From NCBI GenBank assembly GCA_023412755.1, contig JAEZCB010000124.1:1-8648 (forward strand): DNA of 8,648 nucleotides, written 5' to 3'. This stretch comes from Bacteroidota bacterium (GTDB taxonomy: Bacteria; Bacteroidota; Bacteroidia; Flavobacteriales_F; PHOS-HE28). Position numbers and translations under genes: made by a program. The notes beneath the pieces were generated by a model that was not told the DNA's origin, ran no database searches, and saw only the letters and a program-made list of their open reading frames with translations. Below, one piece after another: positions 1-5,730 of the stretch (the first letter of the stretch is position 1; every line of letters begins with the position of its first letter).

Positions 1-35
1 GAAACGTGCGCGTCTACCAATTCCGCCACTTCGGT
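1..35 (-). tRNA. tRNA-Leu, 5' part only (anticodon CNN)
   Basis: Read on the minus strand, the sequence has a 7-nt acceptor strand ACCGAAG, then U8, G9 and a D-arm of the leucine type (GCG-GAATTGGTAGA-CGC). The 5' side of the anticodon stem (CACGT) follows, then loop bases TT and C34. The long D-loop with GG and the motif TGGCGGAATTGGTAGACGC are typical of bacterial tRNA-Leu. The window ends on C34, so the anticodon must be CAA or CAG for leucine; CAG is my guess from similar Bacteroidota tRNAs. The variable arm, T-arm and 3' end lie outside the window. The first base is A rather than the usual G of leucine tRNAs, which predicts an A1-U72 pair. Confidence 0.9.
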
Positions 36-61
36 AAATGGGCCTTTCGGCTCAGGGGCTG

Positions 62-69
62 CAAATATA
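62..69 (-). promoter_or_regulatory. Bacteroidota -7 promoter element of the tRNA-Leu gene
   Basis: The minus strand reads TATATTTG, an exact match to the TAnnTTTG -7 element recognised by the Bacteroidota housekeeping sigma factor. Transcription would begin near position 55, giving a 5' leader of about 20 nt ahead of the tRNA at 35. I see no TTG at the expected 19-21 nt upstream, so the -33 element is weak or absent. Confidence 0.6.
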
Positions 70-76
70 GTGGAGT

Positions 77-96
77 CGTGTTCAATGTTGAACGCG
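77..96. repeat. Short inverted repeat upstream of the tRNA promoter
   Basis: CGTGTTCAA-TG-TTGAACGCG forms 9-nt arms with one T/C difference (a G:U-compatible pair) around a 2-nt centre. It lies between the stop of the YkuK-like gene and the -7 element of the tRNA. The loop is too short and no T-run follows, so it does not look like a terminator. A protein-binding palindrome is possible but unproven. Confidence 0.35.
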
Positions 97-112
97 GCGT
101 GTGTGCGAACAT

Positions 113-598
113 TCAGCCACGCTTGGCCGAACCGTTGCATAGCACGTTGGCCGCCCAACTGGCGATCAGTAGATCCGGCTTGGTATGCGGCTCATAACCA
201 TGGGAACGGATGTAACCTACGGCGGCCGTATGCAGCTTATTGCTGGCGAAACGGTTGTCGCTGTTCAGGTCCATATCGATCCGCCTTACCGGGATACGTC
301 CACTTTCCCTTAGCAGTTGTGCCACGGCAAGGCTTCTTTCCACTTCACCCCACAGCCTTGTCCAAAGGTCCACCACCTTGGGCGCCTTCTCGCGGCGGTA
401 TAGCACTTGTGCGCCATTCCTGTGGTAACGGAGCACTACCGTGGTGGTATACAGGGTATATAGCTGCCGGTTGTGGCTGTCGCAGCCTACCATCACTTCC
501 ACATCCTTCCGGCCCTCCAATGCGGCATGCACAAAGGCGAAGAGATCGACCGAACGGCCATCCTCCATGCTTCTGAATACACCATTGGCCGATCCCAT
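113..598 (-). CDS. YkuK-like RNase H-fold protein (DUF458)
   Basis: A 161-residue protein that I recognise as the YkuK/DUF458 family, predicted RNase H-related nucleases found in Bacillus (YkuK) and many Bacteroidota. The first strand carries VMVGCDSH (D40), followed by a long strand LYTTTVVLRY. A helix with WGEVERSL (E86) comes next, then RIDMDLN (D108, D110) and SNKLHTAAVGYI. The end is KPDLLIASWAAN (D142). By analogy with RNase H folds, D40, E86, D110 and D142 are the likely metal-binding acids; that assignment is inference. The biological role of the family is unsettled. No signal peptide is seen, so it is cytoplasmic. The ATG at 598 has no Shine-Dalgarno sequence; Met11 is an alternative start but would leave the core intact. 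It stands apart from the next minus-strand gene by 267 nt and a terminator, so it is probably its own transcription unit. It ends with TGA, 78 nt before the tRNA. Confidence 0.85.
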   Translation of the reverse strand: MGSANGVFRSMEDGRSVDLFAFVHAALEGRKDVEVMVGCDSHNRQLYTLYTTTVVLRYHRNGAQVLYRREKAPKVVDLWTRLWGEVERSLAVAQLLRESGRIPVRRIDMDLNSDNRFASNKLHTAAVGYIRSHGYEPHTKPDLLIASWAANVLCNGSAKRG

Positions 599-810
599 GC
601 GGACAAGTTAACGGGAATAGCGGACAGTTTCGTGGGTCCCCGCCCTTCGCTTCACCCGAACAGCACATAGCGTGCCGTTGAATTGGATGGTACTGAAGCA
701 CGAAGCCCCCGCCGGCAAGGGCGAGGGCAACGTGACTCTTCAGATCGACCTATGAACTACATAGATGGGGTTAGAACGCCAACGCGGCGGCCAAGGTTTC
801 AAAATGGCGG
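599..810. other. Intergenic stretch without a recognisable gene
   Basis: Together with the terminator this makes a 267-nt gap. I find no convincing coding frame: the plus-strand frame opening at 683 only continues as an antisense shadow of the M49 peptidase gene. A small perfect hairpin CTATG-AACTA-CATAG lies at 750-764. CGCCCTT near 641 could pair with AAGGGCG near 718. The promoter of the YkuK-like gene should be here, but no good TAnnTTTG element is visible on the minus strand. Confidence 0.5.
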
Positions 811-845
811 AAAGAAAAAGGGGCTGGCCCTGAAGCCCGCCCCTT
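811..845 (-). terminator. Intrinsic terminator after the M49 peptidase gene
   Basis: On the minus strand a stem AAGGGGCGGG / CCAGCCCCTT (836-845 with 818-827) has one mismatch in 10 pairs and an 8-nt loop (828-835). It runs directly into TTTTTCTTT (819-811). It begins 20 nt after the TAG stop of the dipeptidyl peptidase gene at 866. A GC-rich stem followed by a T-run is the classic rho-independent form. It marks the end of the minus-strand gene block and separates it from the YkuK-like gene. Confidence 0.85.
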
Positions 846-865
846 CCTGCACTTCTGGATCTATC

Positions 866-2890
866 CTAATTCTCGTCCTGCAAGAAGCTGTACTTCTCGC
901 CGTATTCGAGCATTTGCGTTACGAAGTCCTTCGGCTGTTCCACACGGATGTCCGTGATCTGGCCGCTCTCATCCTCCACGGGGATCAGTACCGGATTAAC
1001 GAAGCCGCTATACGGTGCGGTCTTGATGTTCTCGCTGCGGCGAAGCACTTCGGCATGGATCTGCTGATCCACCCGAACGCCATAGGTCTCGATCATCATC
1101 TTGGCCGCTTCATGATCGCCCTGGCTCTTTATCCGCTGTACTTCACGCAGCAATTCACCGAACAACCCACGCAACCGATCATAGTCGCCGATGCGCACGT
1201 AGGTCTTGCCATTCTCATTCAAGAGGTACACGGTGCTGTCCGCGCTGCCTTTCTCCAGCACCCACCTGCTCACCATCTGTCGGTTGCGCATGTGCGCCTG
1301 CTGTACATTATCGCCAAGCTTCAGTCTGCGCAACTGCAGCATGAGACCGTTGCGCAGGTATCCTTCGTACTGGGCCTTTGCCACATCCAGACTCGGCATA
1401 AGACCGATCTCCACCATGCGTGGATCCATGATGTAGTATAGCCCTACCAGGTCGGCACGGGCCTCTTCCATGGGGCTGGCGTAGTTCTTCAGCATGTCCG
1501 GATTCTTACCCGGCTCCATCACACCACTGGCATGCCCGATCACCTCATGCAATGCCGTATGCAGTTTGCTGGCCAGGGCGCCATGCTCCTTCGCGCGCTC
1601 GCGCTCCTCATCGTTGTAACCGAATTCCTTCATCATTTCACCACCACTGGCTTTTTCATAGGCCTCGGTGATGTTGCCCAAGCTCACGCTCTTGCTGCCA
1701 TGCTTGGCCCTGATCCAGTTGGCGTTCGGCAGGTTGACCCCGACAGGTGTGCTGGGGCTGGCATCACCAGCCTCGCCCACCACATTGATGAAGTTGTAGG
1801 TGATGCCTACCACATCCTTCCGCTTGTGCTTCTCTTCGATCGGGCTGTTGTCCTCGAACCATTGCGCATTGTCCATAAGGACGGCCATGCGTTTGCTGGC
1901 CACGGGATCCTTCATCTGAACGATCACTTCGTAGCTGCCCTTAATACCCAGTGGATCCTGGTAAACTTCTACGAATCCATGGATGAAGTCGATGTCACTT
2001 TCCGTCTCCTTTACCCATTCGATATTGAAGTCGTCCCAGGTCTTGAGGTCACCGGTCTGGTAATACTTGATCAACAGGCCGATGGTCTTTTCCTGCTGGG
2101 CGTTGAGGGCTACCTCCCTGGCCTTCTCCAGCCAGTACACCACACGTTCCAGGGCGCTGTTGTACATGCCACCCACCTTCCAGGTAGCCTCGGTGAGTTT
2201 GCCATCCACACCACGGATCACTTTACTGTTGAGCCCGTAGCTTACAGGTTCTGTATCATCGGCTTTGGCCATGGCCGCATAGAGATCGGCCACCTCCTTT
2301 TCACTTATGTCCTCAGCATAAAAGTTCACAGCGCTGCCCAGCACAAGATCCTTGCTCGTATCCTGATTCACCTTTACGGCATCGATCGTGGGATCGAAGA
2401 TCACTTCGACCACCTCGGGTGCCAGCGTGCGATCGGTCTGTGCCAACCGCTTCTCGAACCAGGCACGATCGAACTTGGGCTCGAATTTCTGGTTGCTATA
2501 GTGGTGATGGATGCCGTTGGCGAACCACATCTGTTTGGCGTAGGTCATGAACGCATCCCAATTGGCTCCATCATCCGCCAGTTGCCCATCGCGCACAATG
2601 GCTTCCACGGCGCGGCGGATCTTCAGGTTATGGCGGTAGTTCTGGTCCCACATGATATCGCGGCCGGCAAGCCCGCTCATGGTGAGGTAATAGGCGAGCT
2701 TTTTCTGCTGAAGCGGGATCATGTCCCAGCCGGGGATCTGGTAGCGCAGTATGCGCAGGTCCTCGAACTGGTCCACCTCCCATTGGAACACAGTGTCCGT
2801 TGCTGGAACATCGGCCTGGGGCACATCGGAGCCACCCGCGCAGGAGAACAGCAGCGGAATGGCCAGTAGCAGGTAATAGGGTTTGGTCAT
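866..2890 (-). CDS. Dipeptidyl peptidase III, family M49, lipoprotein
   Basis: A 674-residue zinc exopeptidase that should release dipeptides from the N-termini of oligopeptides. The M49 signature is complete: HEVIGH at 448-453 (zinc ligands H448 and H453, catalytic E449) and EEARAD at 475-480 (third zinc ligand E476). The EE-A-RAD form resembles the Bacteroidota branch rather than the EECRAE form of animals. The conserved block PNANWIRAKHGSKSVSLGNI (388-407) is also typical. The length matches Bacteroides DPP III. The N-terminus, hydrophobic residues 5-15 ending in LFSC, is a lipoprotein signal with lipidation at C17, followed by a flexible linker to about 33. It is therefore predicted to sit on a membrane facing the periplasm or outside, unlike cytosolic eukaryotic DPP III. 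The ATG at 2890 is chosen because it gives the lipobox directly; no Shine-Dalgarno sequence is seen. It lies 71 nt downstream of the HD-domain gene and ends at a strong terminator. The likely job is peptide breakdown for nutrition or envelope turnover (inference). Confidence 0.95.
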   Translation of the reverse strand: MTKPYYLLLAIPLLFSCAGGSDVPQADVPATDTVFQWEVDQFEDLRILRYQIPGWDMIPLQQKKLAYYLTMSGLAGRDIMWDQNYRHNLKIRRAVEAIVRDGQLADDGANWDAFMTYAKQMWFANGIHHHYSNQKFEPKFDRAWFEKRLAQTDRTLAPEVVEVIFDPTIDAVKVNQDTSKDLVLGSAVNFYAEDISEKEVADLYAAMAKADDTEPVSYGLNSKVIRGVDGKLTEATWKVGGMYNSALERVVYWLEKAREVALNAQQEKTIGLLIKYYQTGDLKTWDDFNIEWVKETESDIDFIHGFVEVYQDPLGIKGSYEVIVQMKDPVASKRMAVLMDNAQWFEDNSPIEEKHKRKDVVGITYNFINVVGEAGDASPSTPVGVNLPNANWIRAKHGSKSVSLGNITEAYEKASGGEMMKEFGYNDEERERAKEHGALASKLHTALHEVIGHASGVMEPGKNPDMLKNYASPMEEARADLVGLYYIMDPRMVEIGLMPSLDVAKAQYEGYLRNGLMLQLRRLKLGDNVQQAHMRNRQMVSRWVLEKGSADSTVYLLNENGKTYVRIGDYDRLRGLFGELLREVQRIKSQGDHEAAKMMIETYGVRVDQQIHAEVLRRSENIKTAPYSGFVNPVLIPVEDESGQITDIRVEQPKDFVTQMLEYGEKYSFLQDEN

Positions 2891-2904
2891 AGGTATGGTG
2901 TGGG

Positions 2905-2924
2905 AAGCGCGAATATCGCAGCTT
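2905..2924. repeat. Hairpin in the leader of the M49 peptidase gene
   Basis: AAGCGCGA-ATA-TCGC(A)GCTT gives an 8-bp stem with one bulged A and a 3-nt loop. On the minus strand it lies 15 nt upstream of the peptidase ATG and downstream of the HD-domain gene stop. No T-run follows on the minus strand, so it is not an obvious terminator for the HD gene. On the plus strand TTTTC follows, but no plus-strand gene ends here. It could be a leader structure or an RNA processing site; the evidence is only the symmetry. Confidence 0.3.
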
Positions 2925-2961
2925 TTCAGAGAACGTGACGGGAAAGGGACAGAATGGTCGC

Positions 2962-3468
2962 TTAACGTACCTGTTCGTCCTCGCTTCTACGGGGTCTGGC
3001 AGGTGCCAACGGCTCCAATTTCATGTTCGCCTTGGCCTGCTCTACAAGCTTCTTGATGCGATGATAGGCCGCCAATTGCCTGTTGTAACGTTTAAGATCG
3101 GTAAGATCCAATTGCGCCACATGCAACAGGTCCATCTTATCCGCCAGATCGTGGAGCTTCACCCGAATGGCCAGCGTATCCTGCACCACCCGCTCTATGT
3201 ATTGTTCATATGTTTCCTCCTTTCTGCGGGTGATGTGGTCCAGCGCTTTCAGCACCCTTGGGGGGAAGCCTTTGCGCGCCAGATCATCCATGGTAAGATC
3301 GGAACGTTCGAGCACATCATGAAGGGCGCCCAGCGCCTGTTCCTCGAAATCATGGCCGCGCATCATCACGCGCATCACATGCAGTATGTAAGGTTTCCCG
3401 AAACGGTCCACCTGGCCCTTGTGGACCTTGGCCGCCAGTCTGATCGCGGTCTCCAGCAGGTGTTCCAT
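2962..3468 (-). CDS. HD-domain phosphohydrolase, SpoT/MESH1-like
   Basis: A 168-residue protein with the helical HD fold of the RelA/SpoT hydrolase domain, standing alone as in small alarmone hydrolases. Visible motifs are VHKGQVDRFGKPYILHV (14-31, metal ligand H30), GALHDVLE (48-54, with H50-D51 and E54) and VKLHDLADKMD (103-113, with D107 matching the last metal ligand). TRRKEETYEQYIERV (80-94) is the usual helix of this subfamily. No synthetase or TGS/ACT domain is present. The likely reaction is removal of pyrophosphate or phosphate from a nucleotide such as (p)ppGpp or NADPH, but the substrate is not known. One oddity: the ED pair after the HD motif in most RSH hydrolases reads E54-R55 here. 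The C-terminal 15 residues are basic and disordered-looking. The gene starts 10 nt after the lipoprotein stop, so the two are probably co-transcribed. No Shine-Dalgarno sequence is seen. Confidence 0.85.
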   Translation of the reverse strand: MEHLLETAIRLAAKVHKGQVDRFGKPYILHVMRVMMRGHDFEEQALGALHDVLERSDLTMDDLARKGFPPRVLKALDHITRRKEETYEQYIERVVQDTLAIRVKLHDLADKMDLLHVAQLDLTDLKRYNRQLAAYHRIKKLVEQAKANMKLEPLAPARPRRSEDEQVR

Positions 3469-3478
3469 GAGGTGGGGA

Positions 3479-4165
3479 CTATCGGGCCAGTTGTATGCGC
3501 AGATCCAATGCCTCGCGATCCTGTGCGATCACAGACCAGTCGGTATCGAAGCGCACCTCTCTTTTCGCCGCTGCTTCTTTGTTCATGCGTGCGGCGGTGG
3601 TGGTTTCGCTGATGTCTTGTGCGAACTTGAAGCTGAACTTGTACTTCATGGATCCAAGCAAGGCGCTCATGTCCATATCCTCCCCCTCCTCCGAGGGGTC
3701 TTCAGCCTGGGCCATTCCCGCACCCAATTCATAAGCGTGCCTGTTGTTGGTGCGTACAAGTGTGCTCCCTTCCCAGCGGAAGAATTCATGAGGCTTTCCG
3801 GTGCTATCCGGCATCAATACGTTCAATGCGGCATTGAGCGCCGTTACATCCTTGAAACGCAGTTGGACCCGCTGCACCCACTGCTTCTTGTTGTTCAACT
3901 TCACTGCGCTTATACCCGGCACACGTTTCAGCGCCTCCACTTCATCCTCCATGCTCAATGTGCCTATCTGTTCCTGGGCACCGGCTCCTTCCCCATTATC
4001 ACCCATCTCCTCGAATGCCTTCAACAGCTCACCCAACTCACTCATATCCACAACATATTCCAAGGTACCGCTGCCATTCTTCTTGAAGGTGTAATTCTCT
4101 TCAATAGTGAGGCAGCCGGTGAAGAATAGGGCCAGAACGCCGGCCCATGCGATGCGTTGGAACAT
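3479..4165 (-). CDS. Uncharacterised lipoprotein
   Basis: A 228-residue protein from the ATG at 4165. A TTG seven codons upstream (4186) would also be in frame, but the ATG gives a compact signal peptide, MFQR plus a hydrophobic stretch ending FTGC, so I prefer it. Lipidation is predicted at C18. After it come a strand-rich segment with a KKNGSGTLEY turn (28-37), an amphipathic helix with an acidic Gly-rich insertion (about 45-66), and a strand pair around WVQRVQLRF (96-104). An acidic loop rich in E and D lies at about 154-166. The C-terminal part is KYKFSFKF then VRFDTDWSVI. The layout (GC, a Gly-rich first strand, a late basic/aromatic strand block) reminds me of LppM/DUF3153-type lipoproteins, but I cannot confirm that. 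No catalytic motif is visible. It sits between the hydrolase (63 nt upstream) and the HD-domain gene (10 nt downstream). Confidence 0.8.
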   Translation of the reverse strand: MFQRIAWAGVLALFFTGCLTIEENYTFKKNGSGTLEYVVDMSELGELLKAFEEMGDNGEGAGAQEQIGTLSMEDEVEALKRVPGISAVKLNNKKQWVQRVQLRFKDVTALNAALNVLMPDSTGKPHEFFRWEGSTLVRTNNRHAYELGAGMAQAEDPSEEGEDMDMSALLGSMKYKFSFKFAQDISETTTAARMNKEAAAKREVRFDTDWSVIAQDREALDLRIQLAR

Positions 4166-4228
4166 GTGCTTCTGTATGGGGTGCAAGGTAGTGGTAGTAC
4201 CGCGTACCTGCCTCGGGACATCAAGGGT

Positions 4229-5077
4229 TCAGCCCATGGCGGTGGTGCTGCGCAACGACCGCTCGCCGGATGAAGCAGGTGCGAGTATGCGTGCCAGCGT
4301 GCGTTTGAAACGCGGGAAACGTACCAGATCATTGTGGTGCGCCTTCGGGAAGGTGAACATTTCCCGCTGCACAGTGGAGGGTATGCAGGAATACAAACGC
4401 AGGGCGCTGTTGAAGGGCACCACAGTATCCCGCTTGCCATGGAAAATGTACACCGGACAGCGCACATGCCGAATGGCCTTGTCATTCTCGAACCGGTAGC
4501 GCAGCAGCAGGCCATAGGGCAGGAAAGGCAGGTAATACCTCGCCACTTCGGTAAGATTGGCGAACGGCGTTTCCAAAAGCAACATGCGTGGTTCGTTGGC
4601 CGCGGCCAATGGAGTGGCCATGCCACTACCCAAAGAACGCCCGTAGATCACGATATCCTGTTCCTTCCAACGATCGAGCAGCGTGTTGTACCATAGCTGC
4701 GCATCGGCATGGAACGCGGGTTCGCTAAGCCTGCCTTTGCTCTTACCATAGCCGCGGTGGTCGGGCATGAGCACATCGAATCCCATGGCATTGAACTTGG
4801 CCGCATGCTTGCCCCAGCGCTTCAATGAGCCAGTATTTCCATGGAAGTAGAGGATGACCCCACGCGGTTCCGGCACCTTGAAATACAGGGCGTGCAACTG
4901 CGAACCATCAAAGGCCGTGATGAATCGTTCCTCGAGATCGCTGCCGAAATCGAACTTATGCCCTGGCAATACCGGGTAACGAATGAAGATGAAGCGTTCC
5001 TGAAAAAGGTAGTAGAAAAGCACCAGGCCGGTGTATCCAGCGAGCAACGCGACCAGGGCCAGGAGAAGCAGGTACAT
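4229..5077 (-). CDS. Membrane-anchored alpha/beta hydrolase, BEM46/ABHD17-like
   Basis: A 282-residue serine hydrolase. One N-terminal transmembrane segment (about 3-24) would anchor the catalytic domain in the inner membrane. The oxyanion-hole strand is VILYFHGNTGS (74-84), followed by VLMPDHRGYGKSKG (102-115). The nucleophile elbow is GRSLGSG with S148. The acid is D217 in FHGKRDTVVP. The histidine is H248 in KAHHND, matching the GGHND motif of the family. The triad S148-D217-H248 is therefore intact. Relatives in eukaryotes include ABHD13 and ABHD17 (depalmitoylases) and yeast BEM46; bacterial members have no agreed substrate, so an esterase, thioesterase or peptidase role is open. The last 17 residues after LARIL are a low-complexity tail rich in Ser, Arg and Thr. 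It is the first gene of a possible four-gene minus-strand unit. The start codon overlaps a plus-strand promoter element. Confidence 0.88.
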   Translation of the reverse strand: MYLLLLALVALLAGYTGLVLFYYLFQERFIFIRYPVLPGHKFDFGSDLEERFITAFDGSQLHALYFKVPEPRGVILYFHGNTGSLKRWGKHAAKFNAMGFDVLMPDHRGYGKSKGRLSEPAFHADAQLWYNTLLDRWKEQDIVIYGRSLGSGMATPLAAANEPRMLLLETPFANLTEVARYYLPFLPYGLLLRYRFENDKAIRHVRCPVYIFHGKRDTVVPFNSALRLYSCIPSTVQREMFTFPKAHHNDLVRFPRFKRTLARILAPASSGERSLRSTTAMG

Positions 5078-5080
5078 TTG
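5073..5080 (+). promoter_or_regulatory. Bacteroidota -7 promoter element for the OM barrel gene
   Basis: TACATTTG matches TAnnTTTG exactly on the plus strand. Transcription would start near 5086, about 30 nt before the ATG at 5117 and 65 nt before the ATG at 5152. The -33 TTG is not evident at the expected spacing. The element lies over the start codon of the divergent hydrolase gene (5075-5077). Confidence 0.5.
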
Positions 5081-5116
5081 ACGCTACCAAGTTACCGCAG
5101 CGGACCGCCAGAGTAA

Positions 5117-5151
5117 ATGTTCCATAGGGGGAGAACGATCTTTTTATTAGC
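5117..5151 (+). other. Out-of-frame signal-peptide start of the OM barrel gene
   Basis: The ATG at 5117 opens a frame reading MFHRGRTIFLLAWC, which has a basic n-region and a hydrophobic core but runs in a different frame from the barrel and stops soon after. Adding one T to the T5 run at 5141-5145 gives MFHRGRTIFFISMVLAL followed by QGSA|Q and continues in the barrel frame. That is a complete signal peptide with a G-x-A|Q cleavage site. This stretch is therefore best read as the true start of the barrel gene, separated from it by a 1-nt indel. Confidence 0.6.
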
Positions 5152-5730
5152 ATGGTGCTTGCCCTGCAAGGTTCTGCCCAAATGGTACAGCAAAAGCATC
5201 TGCTTATCGGGCTTGCCGGTGGGGGTGGGTACACCAATGTGATCAGCAATGTGGACACTTTGAGCACCACTGGGTTGCTAAGCAGCGCCACCCGGTTCAG
5301 TTTCGGTTATGCCTTAGGCAGGCGCTGGTCGATCGGCGGCCATTGGGACCGTATCGGTTCAGTGGCCCATCCGCATAATGTGGACCGGTTGCGCTTCACC
5401 ACCTACATGATCGAAGGTTCATTCCGGCCTATCCAGGGTGAGCGGTGGAGTCTGGAACTCACAGTTGCCGGGGGAGTCACCATAATGGCCTTGCGGCCAA
5501 AAGGAAGGCTGATCCCGTACGGTTCGCAAGGCGCGGTGGGCTCGGTTGGCATACGCTATCTGCGGCTGCTCAATTCAACCTTCGGACTCCACTTGTCATT
5601 GGACCACGCGCAGGCGGCACCACAGGATGTGAAGTACCACGATGAACCTTTACAAGTGTTGCCTGAGCTACCCATGAACGTGACCTGGCATGGCCAGCGG
5701 TTCACCGGCGGAGTATTCGTGCGTTTTTAG
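5152..5730 (+). CDS. Outer-membrane beta-barrel protein, start disrupted
   Basis: The open frame from the ATG at 5152 gives 192 residues. After MVLALQGSAQ, which looks like the second half of a signal peptide, the protein is a run of alternating polar and hydrophobic strands with Gly and aromatics: KHLLIGLAGGGGYTNV, TRFSFGYALGRRWSIGGHWDRIG, TTYMIEGSFRP, WSLELTVAGGVTIMAL, GSVGIRYLRLL, FGLHLSLDHA and a final RFTGGVFVRF. The terminal Phe and about eight strands fit a small barrel inserted by the BAM machinery. I do not recognise a specific family. The short ATG start leaves too little hydrophobic sequence for export; see the feature at 5117. Function is unknown; carrier, adhesion or structural roles are equally possible. 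It is the only plus-strand gene here and its TAG stop overlaps the TAA stop of the facing YaaA gene. An in-frame TAG at 5125 rules out a start further upstream in this frame. Confidence 0.7.
   Translation: MVLALQGSAQMVQQKHLLIGLAGGGGYTNVISNVDTLSTTGLLSSATRFSFGYALGRRWSIGGHWDRIGSVAHPHNVDRLRFTTYMIEGSFRPIQGERWSLELTVAGGVTIMALRPKGRLIPYGSQGAVGSVGIRYLRLLNSTFGLHLSLDHAQAAPQDVKYHDEPLQVLPELPMNVTWHGQRFTGGVFVRF

Noticed and set aside
603..610. TAACTTGT on the minus strand as a promoter for the YkuK-like gene
   Set aside because: It has two mismatches to TAnnTTTG and lies too close to the ATG at 598.
1532..2869. A 445-codon open frame on the plus strand opposite the M49 peptidase gene
   Set aside because: It mirrors the codon structure of a clearly real gene with intact catalytic motifs on the other strand, and its own translation shows no recognisable domain, signal or composition.
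2935..4129. Long plus-strand frames of 225 and 236 codons opposite the HD and lipoprotein genes
   Set aside because: They lie fully antisense to genes with recognisable motifs and look like shadows; their translations are rich in His, Cys and Leu without a coherent fold.
4166..4186. TTG start seven codons upstream in the small lipoprotein gene
   Set aside because: It would lengthen the signal peptide n-region without gain; the ATG at 4165 gives a normal short lipoprotein signal.
4186..4228. GTAC-CGC-GTAC and GGTA-G-TACC symmetries between the hydrolase and lipoprotein genes
   Set aside because: The arms are only 4 nt, no T-run follows and such short symmetry is expected by chance.
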